This document shows positions 1-5,004 of a stretch of DNA of 5,004 nucleotides, in pieces. A model generated the notes under the pieces. The model ran no database searches and was not told the origin of the DNA. It saw only the letters and a list, made by a program, of their open reading frames with translations. Position numbers and translations under genes: made by a program. The number at the start of each line of letters is the position of its first letter. Position 1 is the stretch's first letter. This DNA is from Oscillospiraceae bacterium. Lineage in GTDB: Bacteria > Bacillota > Clostridia > Oscillospirales > Acutalibacteraceae. The stretch spans positions 1 through 5,004 of the forward strand of contig CACWJV010000166.1 of assembly GCA_902761265.1 (NCBI GenBank), in the 5' to 3' direction.

Positions 1-1023
1 AAGGCCCGTGCCCTCCGACAGCTCGCGGTAGATGTGGTTGGCGTATTCGCCCTTGAACAACAGATCGGCCTTTTCGCTGTCGCTCTTCTTTTTATAGAGC
101 TGGCGGAACTCGTCGCGCAGATCCTTGGGCAGACGCCGGATAAAGGCGTTGATATCCTTGCGCGCCTCCTCTTCGCTGTTGACCTTATAGCGCGTTTGCA
201 AAATTTTCTGCTTTTGTGCGGGCGTCTTGGGTTCGCCCAGACCGATATAGCCGAACTCGGCGAGGATGATCGGCTTTTTGGTCAGTGTATAGGCGTATTT
301 CATCAGCGCCGGGAAGGTTTCGATGGACTTCACAATGTTTTCGAAGCAGCCGAAATACAGATCGATGCCGACATAGTCGATGTACTGGTTATACTTCGCC
401 ATCAGCGGCGGCAGCTCCAGCACGCCCAGACCGCCGAGGTTGTAGCCGATCAGGATCTTGCCGCGGATCGGATACATCGCCTTTGCCTGTTCGCCGATAA
501 ACTTTGCGGCCTCCTGCATCGTCAGCGGATCGGTGAACCGGTCAACGCCCATCTCGTTGGTGATCTGGATCGCACCGGCGATGCCGCGCAGATCCTTGAG
601 CAAAAAGCGCGCGACGTTCTGAATCTTTTTGACGTCCTTGTCCTTGCGGATATCAAGCCCGTGTTCCAGGAACTCATCCGGATACGGTGTGATCGCCATG
701 AGCTTGATGCCGCGTTTGGCATAGGCGTTCATTTCTTTTTTCCAGCTTTTGTAGCTTTGGCTGAGTTTGCCGTTGTCGTCAAAGGGATAGGGAATATCCT
801 CGCGGATCCAGCCGATGTTGGCTTTTTTGATCTGTTTGTATTCCGGTTCGGGGTGGCAGATGCCGGCCATGAAGCCGTCGGTTTTGTCGAGCGCTTCGAC
901 AACGGCGGCCTTTTCCTGCGCGTTCATCGTGACCTGGCTCACGCCGAAAAACAGGGAGAGTACAGGCGTCAGAACTGCCAAAAGAATGCTGATTGCTTTT
1001 GCTGCTGCAGATGGTACTTGCAT
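1..1023 (-). CDS. exported or membrane-anchored TIM-barrel glycoside hydrolase (clan GH-A-like), 5' part
   Basis: The first 341 residues are present; the frame runs off the left edge. Residues 10-28 form a hydrophobic segment after Lys9, a signal peptide or N-terminal anchor; there is no lipobox cysteine. The barrel begins near residue 50, with GWIREDIPYPF (71-81) typical of clan GH-A first strands, then KLMAITPYP (107-115), QITNEMG with presumed acid/base Glu157 after Asn156 (strand 4), DYVGIDLYF (216-224), and PIILAEFGY with presumed nucleophile Glu256 (strand 7). The 99-residue gap between the two glutamates suits a retaining GH-A enzyme. Residues 269-324 form a charged, helix-prone insertion before a Y-ANHIYREL helix. 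The exact GH family cannot be named from this; GH5- or GH39-like groups are possible, and so are uncharacterised families. It is a separate unit from the upstream genes, with its own strong ribosome binding site and a candidate promoter. Substrate unknown. Confidence 0.8.
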   Translation of the reverse strand, partial: MQVPSAAAKAISILLAVLTPVLSLFFGVSQVTMNAQEKAAVVEALDKTDGFMAGICHPEPEYKQIKKANIGWIREDIPYPFDDNGKLSQSYKSWKKEMNAYAKRGIKLMAITPYPDEFLEHGLDIRKDKDVKKIQNVARFLLKDLRGIAGAIQITNEMGVDRFTDPLTMQEAAKFIGEQAKAMYPIRGKILIGYNLGGLGVLELPPLMAKYNQYIDYVGIDLYFGCFENIVKSIETFPALMKYAYTLTKKPIILAEFGYIGLGEPKTPAQKQKILQTRYKVNSEEEARKDINAFIRRLPKDLRDEFRQLYKKKSDSEKADLLFKGEYANHIYRELSEGTGL

Positions 1024-1030
1024 AGTGTTT

Positions 1031-1037
1031 CCTCCTT
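1031..1037 (-). promoter_or_regulatory. strong ribosome binding site of the glycoside hydrolase gene
   Basis: The minus strand reads AAGGAGG, the full Shine-Dalgarno consensus core, 7 bases before the ATG at 1023. It decides the start in favour of this ATG over the in-frame ATG at codon 33, which has no such site and would remove the export signal. Confidence 0.88.
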
Positions 1038-1055
1038 GTTATTGTCCTTAGCCTT

Positions 1056-1064
1056 ATTCTAGCA
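1056..1064 (-). promoter_or_regulatory. candidate extended -10 promoter of the glycoside hydrolase gene
   Basis: The minus strand reads TGCTAGAAT, an extended -10 (TGn plus TAGAAT, one mismatch to TATAAT), with transcription expected to start near 1049. No good -35 hexamer is found 16 to 18 bases upstream, but extended -10 promoters can work without one. The upstream region 1076-1140 is strikingly AT-rich against the GC-rich genes. A promoter is expected here because a terminator separates this gene from the previous unit. Confidence 0.5.
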
Positions 1065-1093
1065 TACCTTGCAGCAATAGTTGTGTATAAATT

Positions 1094-1108
1094 GTGAATT
1101 CGTGAATT
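1094..1108. repeat. short tandem direct repeat GTGAATT-c-GTGAATT in the AT-rich upstream region
   Basis: Two GTGAATT copies (1094-1100 and 1102-1108, plus-strand reading) are separated by one base. They lie in the AT-rich stretch about 30 to 50 bases upstream of the candidate -10 element of the glycoside hydrolase gene, a position suited to an activator site or UP element. The repeat is short and AT-rich, so chance is possible. Confidence 0.35.
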
Positions 1109-1139
1109 TTTTATGAAAGAAAAATGACGCGTTGGACAT

Positions 1140-1171
1140 AAAAAAGGCTGCTGCGTTTTTGAACGCAGCAG
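1140..1171 (-). terminator. intrinsic terminator ending the malQ-hydratase-phosphodiesterase unit
   Basis: A perfect 10-bp stem, CTGCTGCGTT pairing with AACGCAGCAG, closes a 4-base CAAA loop. On the minus strand it is followed by CC and a run of six T (1145-1140). It lies 20 bases beyond the phosphodiesterase stop codon. No T-run follows the hairpin on the plus strand, so it acts in one direction only. Confidence 0.93.
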
Positions 1172-1191
1172 TTCCGGCTGTTTGCTGTTTG

Positions 1192-1860
1192 TCAAAGACC
1201 GGCTTTTAAAACGGCGGCTACCCGGTCCGGAATGCGGGTCGTTACATTATCGGGATGCAGACGCAATATCTTGGAAAGCTGCTCCTCGTTCGACGCCGTC
1301 CACAAAGAGACCGCAAGACCGTGTTTGCGCATGGCGGCGACGATGGTCGGGGTCACATTGTGGAAATTGCAGTTGAGACCGACGGCGCCGCAGGCTTTGA
1401 TCCGCTTGACCAGCCGCGCCGCATAGGCGCGGGAGTGCTTGAACAGGGGATTGATGCCGCAGTTCAGATAATAGGGGATCTTCGGTGCGCCGGCGCGCAC
1501 GGCGGGCACAAACGACTGGAAGACGCCTGTGAAAAAGATCTGATCGAGTACGCCGGTTTGCTCGGCCAAACGCTGCACGGCGGGCAGGTTGTCGGTCGAT
1601 TTGAGATCGACGTTCGCCTGCTTGTCCGGGTGCTGCGCCAAAAGGCGGAAGGCCTCCTCCAATGTCGCAACATCCTTGGGCAGCGGCCAGTTGTGCGACA
1701 GCACGGGCACGCCGTCGGCGGTGAACCGGACGTCAAATTCCACGATATCGGCGTTTGCAAGTCCGGTCTGCATGGAGAGCAGCGAATTTTCCGGCGTGTT
1801 CATCGCGCCGGTATGTGCTGTAACGGTAAAGGCTTTTTCCGCCTGTTGCTTCGTGTTCAT
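1192..1860 (-). CDS. glycerophosphodiester phosphodiesterase family protein, compact variant
   Basis: Family members hydrolyse glycerophosphodiesters to glycerol 3-phosphate and an alcohol using a metal-bound TIM barrel. The 222-residue protein shows His16 in AHTG (the usual HRG position), Glu24 in TPENS, the metal-binding pair Glu41-x-Asp43 in VEFDVRF, His56 in LSHN (usually HD), TLEEAF (66-71), Lys87 in VDLK (usually ExK), the late-strand SLWTAS (185-190) and TTRIPD (207-212). Both expected histidines and the acidic metal ligands are kept, so activity is plausible. Three changes stand out: HRG to HTG, HD to HN, and only about nine residues between His56 and TLEE, where typical members carry a longer RTT/G-rich loop. 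No signal peptide is visible, so it is probably cytoplasmic. It starts 10 bases after the hydratase and is followed 20 bases later by a terminator, making it the last gene of the malQ unit. Substrate may differ from standard GlpQ/UgpQ. Confidence 0.9.
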   Translation of the reverse strand: MNTKQQAEKAFTVTAHTGAMNTPENSLLSMQTGLANADIVEFDVRFTADGVPVLSHNWPLPKDVATLEEAFRLLAQHPDKQANVDLKSTDNLPAVQRLAEQTGVLDQIFFTGVFQSFVPAVRAGAPKIPYYLNCGINPLFKHSRAYAARLVKRIKACGAVGLNCNFHNVTPTIVAAMRKHGLAVSLWTASNEEQLSKILRLHPDNVTTRIPDRVAAVLKAGL

Positions 1861-1868
1861 GTGGATCG

Positions 1869-1872
1869 CCTC
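1869..1872 (-). promoter_or_regulatory. weak ribosome binding site of the phosphodiesterase gene, fused to the hydratase stop
   Basis: The minus strand reads TGAGG, so the GAGG core (1872-1869) overlaps the hydratase TGA (1873-1871) and sits 8 bases before the ATG at 1860. The core is short compared with the other sites in the window, so efficient translation of the downstream gene probably depends on ribosomes finishing the hydratase. Confidence 0.6.
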
Positions 1873-4141
1873 AGTCTTTCATCTGTGCTTTGTAATAGTT
1901 CATCAGGCAGCCTTCGAGGATAATGGTCTTTTCGTCTTCGGTCAGACCCTTGACATAGAGCGTCAGATCCTCCACGCCGTCTTTCGTAATCACCTTTGCC
2001 GGAATGGTTTCCACGCCGTTTTGGATCGCGTTGCGGATGCCGGGGACAAAGACGTAGTCGCCTACGCTGTACGGGAACGCGCGGTCGGGGTCGATCGTAA
2101 ACGGCAAAATGCCCCAGTTGATGCAGTTGGAGCGGTAGCGCTTGGTGGCGAACTGGTAGCAGATGTTGGCGAAGCCGCCGAGCACCTTCTGGCACGACGC
2201 CGCCTGTTCACGCGCGGAGCCGTCGCCGGGCTTTTTGGCAAACACGCACGAGCCGAACTGCGTGTGCTTTGCGGTCGTCGCCGCGTCGGCGCAGACTTTT
2301 GCAAGCACGGTTTCCACTTCGTCGCTCTTTCCGGCGCGGCGGGCGGCCTCTTCTTTGGCCACCGCTTTGGCGCGCGGCACATACTGCGGTTCGCGGCGCG
2401 AGAGGGCGAATTCACTCAGCCGCAGCGGATTGGAGCGGTAGGACGAGGTTTCGCCCGAGGGGATCAGCTCGTCCGTGGTGGTCACGTCGTCGTGCAGCAC
2501 GCAGGCGAGCTTGAGCAGCAGATTGTCTTCGAGTGCATACATCTGCGGCCAGTCGGTGATGTTGGGGCCGAACCGCAGCTCCGCCGTCGGGTCGGCTTTG
2601 CCAAAGCCCTGATACACGCGCTTGTCATACACGCTCTTTTCAAACGTGTAGGTGTAATCGGGTACGTCGTAGTCGATATCGGTCGCCGCCGTGAGCACAC
2701 CGCCGTTGCGGGCGGTCGCCGCAATGGAACGCGCGTCCATGAGCGCCACGGCGGAGAGCTGGCCGTCGCCGGGTTTGCTGCCTTCGCGGTTGGGGAAGTT
2801 GCGCGTCGTATGGCGGATCGAAAGGCCGTTGTTGGCAGGCACGTCGCCGGCGCCGAAGCATGGGCCGCAGAAGCAGGGCTTAAACACCGCGCCGGCCTCC
2901 AGCAGCGTTTGCTGCACACCGTTTTTGAGCAGCGCCAGATTCAGCGGTACGCTCGACGGATAGATCGAAAGGTTGAAATAGCCGTCGCCGGTGGACTTGT
3001 CCTTGAGGATGGCCGCCGCTTCACAGATGGAATCGAACATACCGCCCGAGCAGCCGGCGATCACGCCCTGATCGACGTGGATCTCGCCGTTTTGCGCTTT
3101 GTCCGTGAGATGAAAGTTGACCTTGTCGCCAAACTGCTTTTTGGCTTCCGCCTCCACCTGGCGCAGAAGATCGGGGTTCTGCTGCAGCTCGTGGATCGTA
3201 TAGGCGTTGGACGGATGGAAGGGCAGGGCGATCATGCTTTCGAGCTTCGACAGATCGATCTTCACAGCCATGTCGTAATACGCGCCGTTTTGCGGTTTGA
3301 GCGCCTTATAGCCCTCGGGTCTGCCGTGGACTTTATAGTATTCCTGCACCTTGTCGTCGGTCTCCCAGATCGAGGACAGACAGGCCGTTTCGGTTGTCAT
3401 CACGTCCACACCGATGCGGAAATCGACGCTCAGATTCCGGACGCCGGGGCCGCAGAATTCGAGCACCTTGTTGGTCACAAGGCTTTCTTTGAACACCTTG
3501 CCGCACAGGGCGATCGCCACATCGTGCGGGCCGATGCCGCGTTTGGGCGTACCCTCCAGCCAGACCAGAACCACCTGCGGCGCGGGAATGTCCCACGTGT
3601 TTTTGAGCAGTTGCTTGACCAGCTCCGGGCCGCCTTCGCCGACGCCCATCGTGCCCAGCGCGCCGTAGCGTGTATGGCTGTCGGAGCCGAGGATCATGTT
3701 GCCGCAGCCGGTCATCATCTCGCGGGCATACTGGTGGATGACCGCCTGGTTGGCCGGCACATAGATGCCGCCGTATTTTTTGGCGGCGGACAGGCCGAAC
3801 ACATGGTCGTCCTCGTTGATCGTTCCGCCGACAGCGCACAGCGAGTTGTGGCAGTTGGTCAGCGCATAGGGAATCGGGAATTCCCGCAGGCCGCTGGCAC
3901 GCGCCGTCTGGATGATGCCGACGTAGGTGATGTCGTGGGAAATCAGCGCGTCAAAGCGAATTTGCAGCGCGTCGTTGTCTTTTGACTGGTTGTGGCTGCG
4001 CAAAATGGAATAGGCGATGGTGCCGTCGCGTCCCTTGTCGCCGATGCCGGCGGCTGCAAGCGCCTGCTGCTGTTCCTGTTCGCTGCCGCAAAGCAGCGCA
4101 CCGTTCAGATAGTGCACACCGTGGTTGATAATCTCGATCAT
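1871..4141 (-). CDS. aconitase-superfamily hydratase, YbhJ-like, with predicted 4Fe-4S cluster
   Basis: This 756-residue protein has the full aconitase architecture: three N-terminal domains forming the cluster site, then a swivel domain. Visible signatures are GSDSHTRYG (152-160; Asp154 and His156 match the aconitase substrate-site DSH), cluster-type Cys364 in AGCSGG, Cys425 and Cys428 in CFCGPC (C-x-x-C), RNFPNREG (447-454; Arg447 and Arg452 match aconitase substrate arginines), and in the swivel GSARE (641-645; Ser642 matches the catalytic base) followed by RYRSNCINWG (668-677). The complete cluster-ligand set suggests a functional Fe-S hydro-lyase. The TNCHNS and SGETSSYRSNP motifs and the length resemble the E. 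coli YbhJ group, whose substrate I do not know. It is not a standard citrate aconitase: the DH pair expected near residue 98 reads HN. The start is fixed by AAGGAAGG and by the overlap with malQ. It has no signal peptide and is presumably cytoplasmic. Family is confident; substrate is unknown. Confidence 0.93.
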   Translation of the reverse strand: MIEIINHGVHYLNGALLCGSEQEQQQALAAAGIGDKGRDGTIAYSILRSHNQSKDNDALQIRFDALISHDITYVGIIQTARASGLREFPIPYALTNCHNSLCAVGGTINEDDHVFGLSAAKKYGGIYVPANQAVIHQYAREMMTGCGNMILGSDSHTRYGALGTMGVGEGGPELVKQLLKNTWDIPAPQVVLVWLEGTPKRGIGPHDVAIALCGKVFKESLVTNKVLEFCGPGVRNLSVDFRIGVDVMTTETACLSSIWETDDKVQEYYKVHGRPEGYKALKPQNGAYYDMAVKIDLSKLESMIALPFHPSNAYTIHELQQNPDLLRQVEAEAKKQFGDKVNFHLTDKAQNGEIHVDQGVIAGCSGGMFDSICEAAAILKDKSTGDGYFNLSIYPSSVPLNLALLKNGVQQTLLEAGAVFKPCFCGPCFGAGDVPANNGLSIRHTTRNFPNREGSKPGDGQLSAVALMDARSIAATARNGGVLTAATDIDYDVPDYTYTFEKSVYDKRVYQGFGKADPTAELRFGPNITDWPQMYALEDNLLLKLACVLHDDVTTTDELIPSGETSSYRSNPLRLSEFALSRREPQYVPRAKAVAKEEAARRAGKSDEVETVLAKVCADAATTAKHTQFGSCVFAKKPGDGSAREQAASCQKVLGGFANICYQFATKRYRSNCINWGILPFTIDPDRAFPYSVGDYVFVPGIRNAIQNGVETIPAKVITKDGVEDLTLYVKGLTEDEKTIILEGCLMNYYKAQMKD
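4138..4141 (-). other. ATGA stop/start overlap between malQ and the hydratase
   Basis: On the minus strand the hydratase start ATG (4141-4139) and the malQ stop TGA (4140-4138) share bases, giving an ATGA overlap. Such overlaps usually mean translational coupling and a common mRNA. This is the main evidence that the two genes are expressed together. Confidence 0.9.
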
Positions 4142-5004
4142 ATCGTATCCTTCCTTTCCGGGGAGTAGTATCTTCTGTAAACCGTGTTGATCTCGCGGTA
4201 GTACGGTTCGTCAATCATGGACAGTGCGTCGGCGCTGATGCGGAAGATCCAGTTGTCCTTGTCGGTGCCGGGCGTATTCATCCGCGCGTCTTTGCCGAAT
4301 CCGCACATATCCTGCACAGCGATGATTGCCGTGGCGGCGCCGGAGCGCCACACCGTTTCGATGATCGCGCGGCACGAGCCGGAATAAAATCCGCCTTCGC
4401 CCCACTCGCGGCCGCCGAAGCAGCAATAGCGCAGCGCAAAGGTACGTTCTGCGGGCGAAGCGTCCCACAGCCAGCCCAAAAGCGTGTTGTTGTCGTGGGT
4501 GCCGAGATAGGCGATGCAGTTTTTCGGGTAGTTGTGCGGCAAATGGGTGCTGTCGCCGTTCGGATCAAAGCCGAACTGGACCACGCGCATACCGGGGAAC
4601 CCGGTGTCCTGCAGCAGCCGCACTACGTCTTCGCCGAAAATGCCGAGATCCTCCGCGATGATGTCCGCGTCGGGCAGCGCATGCCGGATCGCGTCAAACA
4701 GCGCCATGCCGGGACCTTTTTGCCATTGGCCGGTTTTGGCCGTTTTGCTCTCATACGGCACTTCCCAATACGACGCGAAAGCGCGGAAGTGGTCGATTCT
4801 GACGCGGTCAAAGAGCTTGCTCGCGTGCGAGACGCGGGCGATCCACCAGCGGTAGCCGTCGTTTTTCATCGCGTCCCAGTCGTACAATGGGTTGCCCCAA
4901 AGCTGGCCGTCGGCGGAAAAATAATCGGGCGGCACGCCGGCCACTTTTTTGGGCAGCAGCGTTTTGTCGTCAAGCAAAAACAGCTTCGGATTGCTCCAGA
5001 CGTC
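4138..5004 (-). CDS. malQ: 4-alpha-glucanotransferase (amylomaltase, GH77), 3' part only
   Basis: MalQ is a cytoplasmic enzyme that moves alpha-1,4-glucan segments between maltodextrins in maltose and glycogen breakdown. The window holds the last 288 residues; the frame is open to the right edge (it begins DVWSNPK), so the real start lies outside. Numbered within this fragment, the family signatures appear in order: the GQLWGNPLYDW motif (residues 33-43), RIDHFR with presumed nucleophile Asp71, IIAEDLG with acid/base Glu118, GTHDNNT with transition-state stabilising Asp171, and the C-terminal RMNTPGT...NW segment (241-252). The 47-residue gap between nucleophile and acid/base equals that of Thermus amylomaltase (D293, E340), which suggests about 220 residues are missing upstream. 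All three catalytic carboxylates are present, so the enzyme is probably active. Its stop codon overlaps the start of the hydratase by 4 bases, which points to a shared transcript. The family call is secure; only the N-terminal domain type is unseen. Confidence 0.96.
   Translation of the reverse strand, partial: DVWSNPKLFLLDDKTLLPKKVAGVPPDYFSADGQLWGNPLYDWDAMKNDGYRWWIARVSHASKLFDRVRIDHFRAFASYWEVPYESKTAKTGQWQKGPGMALFDAIRHALPDADIIAEDLGIFGEDVVRLLQDTGFPGMRVVQFGFDPNGDSTHLPHNYPKNCIAYLGTHDNNTLLGWLWDASPAERTFALRYCCFGGREWGEGGFYSGSCRAIIETVWRSGAATAIIAVQDMCGFGKDARMNTPGTDKDNWIFRISADALSMIDEPYYREINTVYRRYYSPERKDTI
4149..4156 (-). promoter_or_regulatory. ribosome binding site of the hydratase
   Basis: The minus strand reads AAGGAAGG here, 7 bases before the ATG at 4141. 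The site lies inside the last codons of malQ. It fixes the hydratase start and allows its translation to be initiated independently as well as by coupling. Confidence 0.8.

Noticed and set aside
34..1062. A 342-codon open frame on the plus strand opposite the glycoside hydrolase
   Set aside because: The minus-strand frame has a full Shine-Dalgarno site, an export signal and GH-A active-site motifs. The plus-strand product has no recognisable family and ends in low-complexity sequence derived from the antisense of the signal peptide and promoter.
1140..1171. The hairpin as a bidirectional terminator or a riboswitch
   Set aside because: Only the minus strand has a T-run after the stem, and there is no plus-strand gene to terminate. 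The stem is a simple perfect hairpin with no further conserved structure.
779..1195. A 138-codon minus-strand open frame running through the terminator and promoter into the glycoside hydrolase
   Set aside because: It is out of frame with the glycoside hydrolase, begins at the end of the phosphodiesterase gene, and reads through a strong terminator. Its translation is arginine-rich with no domain.
1589..3985. A 798-codon open frame on the plus strand, opposite most of the hydratase and part of the phosphodiesterase
   Set aside because: Its translation is rich in R, H, V, A and G with no recognisable domain. It crosses two well-supported genes, and I noted no strong ribosome binding site. GC-rich third positions in the real genes remove stop codons from this antisense frame.
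4138..4977. TTG at 4977-4975 as the true start of malQ
   Set aside because: The frame continues upstream to the window edge with family-like sequence (DVWSNPKLF), and about 220 expected N-terminal residues, including the first part of the barrel, would be missing.

Overview
The window reads as a stretch of a GC-rich genome from the Clostridia (Firmicutes), probably a gut-type anaerobe near the Ruminococcaceae/Oscillospiraceae. This placement is an inference. It rests on strong Shine-Dalgarno sites (AAGGAGG, AAGGAAGG), GC-rich coding DNA beside an AT-rich promoter region, a cysteine-rich iron-sulfur type hydratase, and the general look of the proteins. All four genes lie on the minus strand, so transcription runs from high to low coordinates. 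I see no mobile element, CRISPR array, tRNA or rRNA.

Layout in the direction of transcription: (1) 5004-4138, the C-terminal part of a GH77 4-alpha-glucanotransferase (malQ), whose N-terminus lies beyond the window edge. (2) 4141-1871, a complete 756-residue aconitase-superfamily hydratase of the E. coli YbhJ type. (3) 1860-1192, a complete 222-residue glycerophosphodiester phosphodiesterase-family protein. (4) 1191-1024, a 168-base intergenic region with a strong intrinsic terminator, an AT-rich stretch with a short direct repeat, a candidate extended -10 promoter and a near-perfect ribosome binding site. (5) 1023-1, the start of an exported or membrane-anchored TIM-barrel glycoside hydrolase of clan GH-A type, whose C-terminus lies beyond the window.

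Genes 1 to 3 look like one transcription unit. malQ and the hydratase share an ATGA stop/start overlap, the hydratase and the phosphodiesterase are 10 bases apart with the ribosome binding site touching the stop codon, and the terminator closes the unit. The glycoside hydrolase appears to be a separate unit with its own promoter. MalQ handles intracellular alpha-1,4-glucan and the phosphodiesterase family releases glycerol 3-phosphate from lipid-derived diesters. The YbhJ-type hydratase has no established substrate that I know of, so its tight coupling to malQ is the most informative context here. Nothing in the window clearly amounts to a new multi-gene system. The points worth a second look are the altered active-site residues in the hydratase, the compact and divergent phosphodiesterase, and a highly charged insertion in the glycoside hydrolase just after its presumed nucleophile.
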